Positions 7,559 through 14,535 are shown, numbered from the stretch's first letter. The stretch: DNA of 64,000 nucleotides from Marinomonas gallaica (GCF_001639745.1 NZ_LTAX01000008.1:108006-172005); one strand, 5' to 3'. Numbers and translations: made by a program. Notes: a model not told the origin generated them from the letters alone.

Positions 7559-9427
7559 TTAATGGACGCCTTCCAGTTCCAATAGCACGGCTTTGCGTTC
7601 TAGCCCGCCCGCATAGCCAGTGAGTTTGCCGTTGCTGCCGATGACGCGGTGGCACGGTACTACAATGGAAATAGGGTTTTTGCCATTGGCTAGCCCAACC
7701 GCGCGCACGCCTTTCGGGTTGTCGATGGCATTCGCGATTTCTTTATAGCTGCGCGTTTCACCAAAAGGTATGGCGCAGAGTGCTTGCCAGACACTTTGCT
7801 GAAACGGCGTTCCTTGAGCCGCTAAAGGCAAATCAAACACCGTCAGCTGGCCCGCAAAATACGCGTCGAGTTGGCGGCAGGCTTCGATGGTAAGCTCAGA
7901 TGGATTCGACGTGTGCGCCCCCGACGCTTCGACAAATCGAATCGACGTAATGCCCTCCTCAGTCGCTTGAATATGAATCAGGCCGCATGGGCTTTGAAGG
8001 TATTGGTTGTACATAGCAGGCTCCTTATTCTTGATGACATCGGCCATGTGCCACAACTGAATGGCTAAATAACTGCGCCAAGGAGCCGCGTGCTCAGGTT
8101 GAATCGGCAGTGTATCGGTCATAGTGCGGACGATTAAGTCGCCGGCTAACGTTCTGTCTGGGTCGCTCAATCCGCGCATCATTATATAATCCAGCGTCCA
8201 AGGGCCAATGCCTTTTAACGCGAGTACGGCGTCGGGTGCAAAGTCTTTGGTGTCGGTGGTGGCCATATAATGAGCAAACGTTCGCAAGGTGTTTTTTCTC
8301 GCTTGCGGCATTTTAAAGAAGGCTAGGTCACTGGCCGCGACCGCCTCTGGCGTCGGAAATGACAGGCCAAAGCCGTTGTCTTGCCCTAAGGCTTGAGTCA
8401 GTTTATTGAGTTGGGAAATGGCCGCTTTCACCGCCACTTGCTGACCTAAAATGGCTCGGCACCCCGCTTCAAACACACTCCAAACACCGGGTAACCGCAG
8501 CCCTTCGACCGCCTCATTAGGGCTAATGCCCGCCGACAAGAGCGCTTGGAAAATAAGATCAGGATCGGCATTGAGGTCGAGCACGCGCGTTAACGTCGCC
8601 AGTATGTTAGGTGCCGCTTGCAACGTATCAATCGATACGCTCACTGCAAACCCATTGTGCTCGGGTTGATGCTCTGCATAAATCCAACCATTGACGCCAT
8701 CCTCGCTAAATACACGTCGATAGCTGCTATCACGCACCTCTTCTACCTTGGTAATAGCGCGCCTACGCAAGAAGTCCCGAACCATCGCCCATTGGTAAGG
8801 CGGACGATACGCAAGAAAGAGCGTTAACTGAGGCACAGCCTGTTCCATGCAGTCGGGGTTAGCGCGACGCAGTTGCGAGGGGGTTAATGACCAATGGCTT
8901 TTCATAACGCTCTGCAAACGTCTGGCGGAGTGAAAGCCAACGCTCGATGCCACATCATCAATGGGCAGACGGGTTTGCTGCAACAGACGCTTAGCAAACA
9001 TCAGCTGGTGATAAAGCTGAACACTCTTAGGTGACAGGCCCAACTCGGCATGAATCAATTTATGTAAGTAACGCTCGGAGATGCCCAAACGCTCGGCAAT
9101 CGTGCTAATCGGCTCCGGTGGCAGATTCGACAGCAGCGTTTGCGCTCGCGTGGCTGTGGTTTGAGTGCCCTGCCAAGCACAGGAACCGGGCGCACTGTCG
9201 GGTCGACAACGTAAGCACGGTCGAAAACCGTCGCGCATCGCTTCCAGCGCTTGTTGGTAGTAGGTAACGTTGGATTCGTTCGGCAAACGCGCAGGGCAAA
9301 TAGGACGACAGAAAATCCCCGTACTTTTGACCGCCACGAAAAACGTCCCATCAAAGCGCTGATCACGCGCCAGCCTTGCTTGCTGAAAGGCCGACCGCTG
9401 CTGACTAGAAAGCGTATTACTGCTCAT
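7559..9427 (-). CDS. Ada-AlkA-Ogt triple fusion for DNA alkylation repair
   Basis: One 622-residue frame joins three repair modules. Residues 20-80 form an Ada zinc-binding methyl-phosphotriester domain with Cys40, Cys44, Cys71 and Cys74 (TGIFCRPICPAR; CLRCRPD). Residues 100-190 are an AraC-type helix-turn-helix. Residues 198-463 are an AlkA 3-methyladenine glycosylase with the helix-hairpin-helix LKGIGPWTLDYIMMRGL and presumed catalytic Asp430 (LAGDLIVRT). Residues 472-622 are an O6-methylguanine methyltransferase with PCHRV and acceptor Cys592. Classic Ada joins the first two modules to Ogt; many bacteria have AdaA-AlkA; all three together are less usual. A good ribosome-binding site and ATG lie exactly at the AlkA/Ogt junction (see separate entry), so Ogt may also be made alone. 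Expected role: an adaptive-response sensor and repair enzyme in the cytoplasm. Confidence 0.88.
   Translation of the reverse strand: MSSNTLSSQQRSAFQQARLARDQRFDGTFFVAVKSTGIFCRPICPARLPNESNVTYYQQALEAMRDGFRPCLRCRPDSAPGSCAWQGTQTTATRAQTLLSNLPPEPISTIAERLGISERYLHKLIHAELGLSPKSVQLYHQLMFAKRLLQQTRLPIDDVASSVGFHSARRLQSVMKSHWSLTPSQLRRANPDCMEQAVPQLTLFLAYRPPYQWAMVRDFLRRRAITKVEEVRDSSYRRVFSEDGVNGWIYAEHQPEHNGFAVSVSIDTLQAAPNILATLTRVLDLNADPDLIFQALLSAGISPNEAVEGLRLPGVWSVFEAGCRAILGQQVAVKAAISQLNKLTQALGQDNGFGLSFPTPEAVAASDLAFFKMPQARKNTLRTFAHYMATTDTKDFAPDAVLALKGIGPWTLDYIMMRGLSDPDRTLAGDLIVRTMTDTLPIQPEHAAPWRSYLAIQLWHMADVIKNKEPAMYNQYLQSPCGLIHIQATEEGITSIRFVEASGAHTSNPSELTIEACRQLDAYFAGQLTVFDLPLAAQGTPFQQSVWQALCAIPFGETRSYKEIANAIDNPKGVRAVGLANGKNPISIVVPCHRVIGSNGKLTGYAGGLERKAVLLELEGVH
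8012..8026 (-). promoter_or_regulatory. Internal ribosome-binding site and ATG at the AlkA/Ogt junction
   Basis: On the minus strand AAGGAG (complement of 8021-8026) stands 6 nt before an in-frame ATG whose first base is 8014. Starting there gives a 151-residue free-standing Ogt domain ending at 7559. This looks like the start site of an ancestral separate gene now read through, or a second start still in use. Confidence 0.7.
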
Positions 9428-9559
9428 CCCTATTACCCATTAAAAAAGAGTGTCAGCAACAGTGTAAATCATCACACCTGTAAACATGCGACGAAATCGG
9501 AACTCAATAGAATCCCTTCATATCTGTGGGTTGGCGATGCCACGCATTTTCTTTGCTTT

Positions 9560-9736
9560 GTACGACCTCGCTGTGCGAGGGAACCCGCCCCCGCTCCGCT
9601 TCTAACCTGCAGGTTTGCAATGCCACGCATTTGCTTCGCTTGCGCAATGTCTCGTTCCGAGACCGTCAGCGCGAATCAAACGCATGGCATCGCTTAGCAA
9701 AGCGTTTGTACGACCCGATTGTATCAGGGACACGTT
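9560..9736. repeat. 177-bp tandem repeat, unit 1
   Basis: Begins GTACGACCTCGCTGTGCGAG and contains a perfect short hairpin CCTCGC-TGT-GCGAGG, a GC-rich block GCCCCCGCTCCGC, and GACCGTCAGCGCGAATCAAA near its end. Unit 2 repeats these blocks at a constant offset of 177 bp. A related fragment (GGTTGG..ATGCCACGCATTT) precedes unit 1. Confidence 0.75.
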
Positions 9737-9911
9737 GTACGACCTCGCTGTGCGAGGGAACCCGCCCCCGCTCCGCTTCTCATCTGCTGGTTGGAGCTGC
9801 CATGCATTTCCTTCGCTTGCGCAATGTCTTGTGCCGAGACCGTCAGCGCGAATCAAACGCGTAGCATCGCTTAGCAAGGCGCTTGTACGAACCGACTCAA
9901 TCGGGGAAAAG
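9737..9911. repeat. 177-bp tandem repeat, unit 2
   Basis: Imperfect copy of the preceding unit. It keeps the leading CCTCGC/GCGAGG hairpin and the GACCGTCAGCGCGAATCAAA block but differs in scattered bases, and runs up to the stop of the antitoxin gene. Confidence 0.75.
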
Positions 9912-9912
9912 T

Positions 9913-10170
9913 TTACGACTTACCAAAAACTTGCTCAAAACTATCTGTCTGCCCTTGGTCTGCTTCTCTTACCGATTGATCGAAGTCGCTCTTAAAGCCT
10001 GTTTGAGAAAGCAAATACAGAGACTCTTGTAAGCCTTCATAGTGTTCACGAGACATGATCATTACATTCCCCGTTTTATGTTGAACCTCGATGACTTCAT
10101 CGTCTTGTTTTAGCTGATCAATCAACTCATAAAGTGAATTTTGAGCATCTGTAGCCGTCATTTTTCTCAT
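9913..10170 (-). CDS. Orphan Phd/YefM-family antitoxin
   Basis: An 85-residue protein with a Phd/YefM-like N-terminus (MTATDAQNSLYELIDQLKQD), a beta hairpin (VEVQHKTGNVMIMSREHYEGL) and a charged C-terminal tail. Antitoxins of this family bind their own promoter and neutralise a RelE/YoeB/ParE-type toxin normally encoded just downstream. No toxin follows: the sequence after the stop is the 177-bp repeat. It is therefore an orphan, which may have lost its toxin or may protect against a toxin elsewhere. A start at the next Met (MTATDAQ, 3 codons on) is equally possible. Confidence 0.75.
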   Translation of the reverse strand: MRKMTATDAQNSLYELIDQLKQDDEVIEVQHKTGNVMIMSREHYEGLQESLYLLSQTGFKSDFDQSVREADQGQTDSFEQVFGKS

Positions 10171-10236
10171 TAAGAAAGCCCCTTCTTTTAGTACTTAAAA
10201 AGTATAGGTTGATTTCAGAATTGAGCTAATCCGTAG

Positions 10237-10380
10237 AGGTTAGAGTGCCTTGCGTTTGCTTGCCATCAACTGTTAGCTGGAATGCCATTACCACGGCTGC
10301 AAGCCTTATTAGGCCATAAGCAGATACAAACCACTTTTCGCTATCTGCAATGGATCGCGATGATGGATCTAAAAAGACGG
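10237..10380 (+). pseudogene. Tyrosine recombinase C-terminal remnant
   Basis: In the frame of the ATG at 10282, but also upstream of it back to a stop at 10234, the translation reads FACHQLLAGMPLPRLQALLG followed by HKQIQTTFRYLQW. This is the end of a phage-type integrase (LGHxxIxTTxxYL with His and nucleophilic Tyr). The catalytic Arg region and the whole N-terminus are missing. IS91-like elements often carry such an integrase gene before the transposase, so this is probably the truncated left part of the neighbouring element. Confidence 0.65.
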
Positions 10381-10417
10381 GACAGTGAGAATCTATTGCC
10401 ATCGACTGGAGTCCATC

Positions 10418-11551
10418 ATGAACGGGATAAGCCTAGCGAGCGTGATTCATTATTGTCACGAACAACAACAGATACACGCCAATGCAAGACAATGGCAAGT
10501 GCTGCATCATATAGAAGATTGTCGAACCGAGCGCATGGGCACAGGCAAATATCAATGCCATGGCTGTGGTCATCATTGGTTTTGGCATCATAGCTGTCGA
10601 GATAGGCATTGTCCCCAGTGCCAAAAGAAGGCAAGCGAACAATGGCTATTGAGGCAAGAAGAACGATGTTTGCCAGTGCCATATTTTCACATCGTTTTTA
10701 CGCTGCCTCATGAGCTAAACGCTTGGATAGCCAAACACGATCGAGTCATTTATGACGCCTTGTTTCATGCTGCATGGCAGGCGCTGAATGAGTTAAGCCA
10801 ACGAAAACACAAAGGTCGGGCAGGTATGACAGCAGTCTTACACACATGGGGCCAGACATTGGTGCGTCATGTTCACCTTCATGCCTTGGTTCCCTCTGAA
10901 GTGTATAGAGATCAAGGCTGGCATAGTCTGAGGAAACACTATTTTCTTCCGGTAAAGCTGTTATCAAATCGTTTTAGAGGGGCTATGGTCAGTCAACTAA
11001 GAGCCGCTTTTAGCGAAGGGTTATTGCCAGCGTTATGCAAAACGGAGGTGAGTCAGCTACTGAATGTTTTAATGCAAAAGCCTTGGGTGGTCTATTGCAA
11101 ATCAGCGCTTGAATATCGCTCATCATTAGTCAGTTACTTAGCCCGATACAGTCACCGTATTGCTTTATCTAACAATCGCTTCCAAGTGTGGAACAACGAC
11201 AAAATCAGCCTTCAATATCGAGATTACCGCTCTAATAAACAGTCGTTTTTAACACTCACGCCACAAGAGTTGGTGAGGCGTTTCTTACTCCATGTCTTAC
11301 CCAAAGGATTTATGAGAATCAGGCACTATGGCTGTTTATCGAATGCCATAAGAGCCAAGGTGAAGAAGCGGGTAGATAAGCAGTTAGGCAGGTACGAACC
11401 GAAAGCCAATGGAGGCAGTGAAAAGACGGCTGAATCAGGATGTTCATGCCCTGCTTGTGAAGAACGTACTGTTACATATCTTGGCGACGTCTCTGAGAGT
11501 AAAGTGACAGAACGGCTTCGCGTCATGTTGCTATGGGACAATAGCGGTTAG
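10418..11551 (+). CDS. IS91-family (Y2/HUH) transposase
   Basis: A 377-residue rolling-circle transposase. It has an N-terminal zinc-binding segment with several CxxC/CxxH pairs (QCHGCGHHW, CRDRHCPQCQ at residues 45-70), an HUH-type metal site (HVHLHALVPSE near residue 150) and the double-tyrosine region YLARYSHRIALSNNR near residue 240. TGGAG lies before the ATG at 10418; a GTG at 10385 is in frame but less likely. The protein nicks and transfers one DNA strand. The frame is uninterrupted, so the enzyme may be active even though the accompanying integrase is broken. Confidence 0.88.
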   Translation: MNGISLASVIHYCHEQQQIHANARQWQVLHHIEDCRTERMGTGKYQCHGCGHHWFWHHSCRDRHCPQCQKKASEQWLLRQEERCLPVPYFHIVFTLPHELNAWIAKHDRVIYDALFHAAWQALNELSQRKHKGRAGMTAVLHTWGQTLVRHVHLHALVPSEVYRDQGWHSLRKHYFLPVKLLSNRFRGAMVSQLRAAFSEGLLPALCKTEVSQLLNVLMQKPWVVYCKSALEYRSSLVSYLARYSHRIALSNNRFQVWNNDKISLQYRDYRSNKQSFLTLTPQELVRRFLLHVLPKGFMRIRHYGCLSNAIRAKVKKRVDKQLGRYEPKANGGSEKTAESGCSCPACEERTVTYLGDVSESKVTERLRVMLLWDNSG

Positions 11552-11869
11552 CGTTAGTGCTTAGTGAGATCAGAGTATAAAAAAAGATCAGGTCATAAGG
11601 CCTCAGGGAATCGCTTGCCTCTCTGATCAAATCACGCTACAAAAGGGTACATTAAGAACCAACATAGCGGCGATCAAAGACGATCTGAAGCGGCATAGTC
11701 CAAACAGACTCTGAAGTTTAGCGAGTTATTTAACAGGGAAGTCCCACCATGAAAAAAGCAAATCCTTTATATAGACAACGCAGCCGTTCAACCGTGGGTT
11801 TATAGCCGCAGCTACGCTGCCGTATAACCCTTAATTGTTAGAGTTTTAATCGAATAATCAGAGATATTT
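11552..11869. other. Intergenic stretch: IS end and cassette boundary
   Basis: 318 bp without a gene. It contains an interrupted palindrome with GATCAG/CTGATC arms around 11585-11630 and, from 11771, an attC-like structure ending at the DUF4062 cassette. Confidence 0.4.
11771..11843 (+). other. attC-like site 5' of the DUF4062 cassette
   Basis: Ends with the core-like GTTAGAG at 11837-11843 and contains an imperfect stem (GGGTTTATAGCCGCAGC against GCTGCCGTATAACCC). The left end (ACAAC) is degenerate compared with RYYYAAC. Together with the attC at 12871 it would delimit one cassette. Confidence 0.5.
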
Positions 11870-12916
11870 ATGGAAAGAAAGCATCAGGTCTTCGTTTCAT
11901 CTACATTTAAGGATTTAGTTGAAGAGCGGAAAGAAGTTATTCATGCGCTTCTTGAGCTAGATTGCATTCCATCTGGAATGGAACTTTTTCCCGCTACTGA
12001 TGAAGATGCTTGGTCTCTCATTACGGAAGTAATCGATGGGTGTGACTATTATTTACTTATATTGGCCGGCAAGTATGGTTCCGTAAACAAAGATGGAGTG
12101 GGCTTCACTGAAATGGAATTTGACTATGCTCTAGACACTGGGAAGCCAATTATTTGCTTTCTTTACGATGATATCGAAAACCTACCGGCTAAAAAGATCG
12201 AGTCCTCCGAAGTTGGCAAATCTAGATTAGCTAAATTTCGAGAGAAAGCTAGTGAGAAACATTGTAAATTTTGGAGTTCTGCTCCTGATCTAGGAGGGAA
12301 AGTCTCAAGAAGTTTAGTCCAGTTGAAAAAGAAACACCCGTCAGATGGCTGGGTTCCTGGTCGTTTTGCCGTTGATCAAAAGATGGTTGCGGAAATGGAG
12401 AAAATGAGAGCCAGGGTTGCTGAGCTGGAAATGGAGTCCTTGTTAAAACAAAATACTGTACCTGATAACTTCGATGAATTGGCTGGTGGGGAAATAGAGT
12501 ATACTGTTCCGTGCAATATCGTCATTAACGATGATGGTGATACAGAAAGAATGCCCATTAGGGCTTCATGGGATAAAATATTCTCTTACTGTGGTCCAGT
12601 ATTGGCTGGCGAATGTACGGCTTCAGAGCTGAAAGATAAGATTGTGTTGGCATATTACCATTCAATTCCTGATGAGTTTTTAGAGTATACCCAGTATCGA
12701 AGGATGGGATTGCCTTATGTTTGTGAAGACCAAATTCACGTACAGCTTCAGGCTCTTGGATTGATGGAGCCGGGGACGAAAAAGCGAGCAGTCTCTGACA
12801 CAAACACTTATTGGAAGCTGACTACCTTTGGTGAAAAATATTTAATTCAGATTAAGGCAATCAGAAAAGACTCTAACAAATCAATTCAGCCGACCGCTGA
12901 AGCGGCGGCAGATTGA
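11870..12916 (+). CDS. DUF4062-domain protein in an integron-type cassette
   Basis: A 348-residue protein. Residues 4-160 are a DUF4062 domain: it opens with HQVFVSSTFKDLVEERKEVI, then YYLLILAGKYGSV and GFTEMEFDYALDTGKPIICF, a TIR/nucleotide-hydrolase-like alpha/beta pattern. DUF4062 is often attached to STAND NTPases and defence-type proteins, but here no NTPase domain follows. Residues 165-200 are likely coiled coil (KMVAEMEKMRARVAELEMES) and the C-terminal 150 residues are unrecognised. The last 14 codons are encoded inside an attC site (NKSIQPTAEAAAD), a hallmark of cassette genes. A role in stress or phage defence is only a guess. Base use is more AT-rich than in the core genes. Confidence 0.8.
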   Translation: MERKHQVFVSSTFKDLVEERKEVIHALLELDCIPSGMELFPATDEDAWSLITEVIDGCDYYLLILAGKYGSVNKDGVGFTEMEFDYALDTGKPIICFLYDDIENLPAKKIESSEVGKSRLAKFREKASEKHCKFWSSAPDLGGKVSRSLVQLKKKHPSDGWVPGRFAVDQKMVAEMEKMRARVAELEMESLLKQNTVPDNFDELAGGEIEYTVPCNIVINDDGDTERMPIRASWDKIFSYCGPVLAGECTASELKDKIVLAYYHSIPDEFLEYTQYRRMGLPYVCEDQIHVQLQALGLMEPGTKKRAVSDTNTYWKLTTFGEKYLIQIKAIRKDSNKSIQPTAEAAAD

Positions 12917-12926
12917 GGCGTTAGGC
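12871..12926 (+). other. attC recombination site
   Basis: Begins CTCTAACAAATCAATTCAGC and ends GATTGAGGCGTTAGGC. The core GTTAGGC fits GTTRRRY exactly and pairs with the TAACAA end. Inner arms GCCGACCGC and GCGGCGGC form the bulged stem recognised by integron integrases. The DUF4062 stop codon lies inside it. Confidence 0.85.
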
Positions 12927-12963
12927 TTTTTTCTCATTCACAAACAAAAATAAAGGGATTTAT

Positions 12964-13278
12964 ATGGATAAAAACCAACTTGATATTGAACGTCATATCA
13001 TTAAAGAAATAATTGACAGAGTTCATGATGAACAGACACGTATATCAGACACTTGTCAAAGAGATATAGCGTTTTTAGTACGCTCTAGAATACCTAAAGG
13101 CAAGACTTGGGAAGAGTTAAATCATCTAGAGATTAGACACTTAATTGAAGAGTTTTCAAAAAAGCTTCATCAAGATGCTCCAAAATCAAAAAGTCACGAG
13201 AAAAGAGCGGTTATTCGTAGGTCTCTTTTGAGTGGTATAAAAAAGTTGCTAAGTGATATTTGGCCTTTTGGGGAGTAG
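12964..13278 (+). CDS. Hypothetical cassette protein, 104 residues
   Basis: Not recognised. It is a charged, mainly helical, soluble-looking protein (DIERHIIKEIIDRVHDEQTR; WEELNHLEIRHLIEEF) with a basic C-terminal part (KSKSHEKRAVIRRSLLSGIK). AAAGGG lies 7 nt before the ATG. Its stop is 3 bp before the ATG of the next, membrane-protein gene, so the two are translated together. They sit between attC sites at 12871 and 13649 and form a two-gene cassette, which is unusual because most cassettes carry one gene. A soluble effector with a membrane partner, or a toxin and its antidote, would fit, but nothing in the sequence proves it. Confidence 0.65.
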   Translation: MDKNQLDIERHIIKEIIDRVHDEQTRISDTCQRDIAFLVRSRIPKGKTWEELNHLEIRHLIEEFSKKLHQDAPKSKSHEKRAVIRRSLLSGIKKLLSDIWPFGE

Positions 13279-13281
13279 TTG

Positions 13282-13641
13282 ATGGATAGTAGTGAAAGAG
13301 ATAAATTAGCATTTGATTATGCTAAAGAGACAACGAAACAATTAATGACTCTGGCAACAGGTTTTATTGCATTAACAGTAACGTTTTCAAAAGATTTCAT
13401 AAGTAATGCTCCAGATGAAGTAAAGTGGAAAGCAACAGCAGTTTGGGTTTTGCTTTTGATATCAGTCTTGTTTGGGCAAATCTGCTTAATGGCATTGACT
13501 GGGATACTTGGCTCAAATAGAAAGCCGCTTCCATCTTTAGATATCTACAACTCATCGGTTAAATGGACATCCTTCATTCAGGTTGTTACCTTTTTTGCTG
13601 GGCTAGGTTTTGGGATTTATGTTGCAATAAAGGCCATCTAG
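13282..13641 (+). CDS. Hypothetical small membrane cassette protein
   Basis: Not recognised. This 119-residue protein has a polar N-terminus (SSERDKLAFDYAKETTKQLM) and probably three membrane helices: LATGFIALTVTF, AVWVLLLISVLFGQICLMAL and FIQVVTFFAGLGFGIYVAI. ATG 13282 follows GGGGAG with 7 nt spacing; the TTG at 13279 is in frame but less likely. It is translationally coupled to the preceding 104-residue gene. The layout of a short soluble partner followed by a three-helix membrane protein resembles some small abortive-infection pairs, but this is analogy only. Confidence 0.65.
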   Translation: MDSSERDKLAFDYAKETTKQLMTLATGFIALTVTFSKDFISNAPDEVKWKATAVWVLLLISVLFGQICLMALTGILGSNRKPLPSLDIYNSSVKWTSFIQVVTFFAGLGFGIYVAIKAI

Positions 13642-13648
13642 GTGCTAT

Positions 13649-13716
13649 GCCTAACAAACGACTTCAAGTCGGATTCGTAAACATGTACCGAATTCGCTTT
13701 CGCTCAAGTATTAATT
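13649..13716 (+). other. attC-like site after the two-gene cassette
   Basis: Left end GCCTAAC matches RYYYAAC exactly and continues AAACGACTTCAAG. Inner arms TCGGATTCG and CGAATTCG pair around a TAAACATGTAC loop, and CGCTCAAG follows as in many attC sites. The right core is degenerate (GTATTAATT in place of GCGTTAG). Confidence 0.7.
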
Positions 13717-13717
13717 G

Positions 13718-13740
13718 ATTGGGGTCAAATGAAAAATAGT
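13718..13740 (+). repeat. Dispersed motif copy 1 (ATTGGGGTCAAATGAAAA)
   Basis: One of six plus-strand copies of a short sequence near ATTGGGGTCAGATGAAAA, here directly after an attC-like site. Confidence 0.6.
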
Positions 13741-13936
13741 CCCAATAATTGTTCCAACAAATGAGCAAGTAAAAGAAGCTTCTCGGCATGGATCACGATA
13801 GTTCCAGTGCTCCTACTGTGGTGCTACTGCTTCGGAGTGGAATCACTTGTAGTAAGTGCAATCAACTGCGCGCCTGCAGAGCCGGATGCTCCTACCTCGC
13901 GCCGATTATTGCGGCATTAGCAGTACTGTAAACTGA

Positions 13937-13995
13937 TGTACAACATACTGTACATGTACTTAGTCTTAAACTAAACTTGTCCCATATATTGTACA
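13937..13995. promoter_or_regulatory. YefM-type operator with three TGTACA cores
   Basis: TGTACA occurs at 13937, 13949 and 13990 (the last within TTGTACAA). The first two are 12 bp apart centre to centre, the geometry known for the E. coli yefM-yoeB operator. The last copy ends 13 bp before the antitoxin ATG. Confidence 0.75.
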
Positions 13996-14008
13996 AGTGA
14001 GGTGCAAA

Positions 14009-14263
14009 ATGAGAATAGTCTCTTTTACCGAAGCTCGAAATAACCTAAAAGCCGTTTTGGATAATGTCATTAACGATGCGGATACGACTGTAATCACTCG
14101 TCGTGACTCTGAAGATGCTGTTGTAATGTCATTGGATTACTACAACAGTCTTATGGAAACGGTTCATTTACTTCGTTCTCCAGCGAACGCTGAACACTTA
14201 AATCGTTCAATGGCACAGTTTAAAGCGGGTAAAACGACCCAGCGAGAACTTATTGATGAGTGA
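14009..14263 (+). CDS. yefM: Antitoxin YefM
   Basis: An 84-residue Phd/YefM antitoxin opening MRIVSFTEARNNLKAVLDNV, with the central beta hairpin TVITRRDSEDAVVMSLDYYNSL and an acidic/basic C-terminal tail that would fold on the toxin. It represses its own operon, alone or with YoeB, and blocks the toxin. ATG 14009 follows GAGG by 6 nt; the upstream GTG at 13997 is less likely. Its stop overlaps the start of yoeB by 8 nt, giving translational coupling. The pair lies in the cassette region, where toxin-antitoxin genes are common and are thought to stabilise arrays. Confidence 0.9.
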   Translation: MRIVSFTEARNNLKAVLDNVINDADTTVITRRDSEDAVVMSLDYYNSLMETVHLLRSPANAEHLNRSMAQFKAGKTTQRELIDE

Positions 14264-14519
14264 CAGGCTATTATCATGGACTGATGAAGCTTGGAATGGT
14301 TACGTATATTGGCAGACTCATGACAAGAAAACCTTGAAACGTATCAATAAGCTAATGGCCGATGTAAAGCGCACGCCATTTGCTGGGATTGGAAAACCGG
14401 AACCTCTTAAAGAATACCTTTCAGGCTTCTGGTCTCGCAGAATAGATGATACCAATCGTTTGGTATATGCCGTGGATGATACAGCAATTACGGTTATTTC
14501 GTGCCGTTATCATTACTAG
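14256..14519 (+). CDS. yoeB: mRNA interferase toxin YoeB
   Basis: An 87-residue RelE-superfamily toxin very like E. coli YoeB. It shows WTDEAWNGYVYWQTHDKKTL near the start, TPFAGIGKPEPLKEYLSGFW in the middle and the invariant C-terminus CRYHY. The catalytic set (Glu in KPEPL, Arg in SRRI, terminal His and Tyr) is complete, so the toxin should be active. YoeB binds the ribosome and cleaves mRNA in the A site. ATG 14256 overlaps the end of yefM; a TTG one codon earlier is in frame. A core-like GTTAAGT at 14540 follows the gene and may be its degenerate attC end. Confidence 0.93.
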   Translation: MSDRLLSWTDEAWNGYVYWQTHDKKTLKRINKLMADVKRTPFAGIGKPEPLKEYLSGFWSRRIDDTNRLVYAVDDTAITVISCRYHY

Positions 14520-14535
14520 TAATTACCCTTTCTTT

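Larger units (their letters stand above)
9428..9912. other. Gene-free stretch filled by structured tandem repeats
   Basis: 485 bp between the repair gene and the orphan antitoxin. Apparent open frames here run through repeats in several frames on both strands and have no recognisable protein signature. The content is two 177-bp repeat units plus a partial leading copy from about 9529. Confidence 0.6.
10237..11551 (+). mobile_element. IS91-like element, left part truncated
   Basis: Integrase remnant plus an intact-looking IS91-type transposase on the same strand. The ends (oriIS and terIS) could not be placed by eye: no terminal inverted repeats are expected for this rolling-circle family. 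The element sits next to integron-type cassettes, which may have been assembled around it. Confidence 0.65.
13642..14008. other. Gene-free stretch with attC, dispersed motif and toxin-antitoxin promoter
   Basis: Holds the attC-like site at 13649, a copy of the TTGGGGTCA..GATGAAAA-type motif at 13718, about 180 bp with no recognisable gene, and the yefM operator. The middle part may be decayed coding sequence from an earlier cassette. Confidence 0.5.

Noticed and set aside
9602..9877. Open frames on both strands within the 177-bp repeats
   Set aside because: They exist because the repeat unit is a multiple of three and lacks stops; the protein is a self-repeat with no family likeness.
9529..9911. 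CRISPR array
   Set aside because: Only two long units (177 bp) in direct tandem, no spacers and no cas genes.
10282..10593. A complete 103-residue protein upstream of the transposase
   Set aside because: Only the first 24 residues resemble an integrase end, and the similarity begins upstream of the ATG, so it is a truncated remnant.
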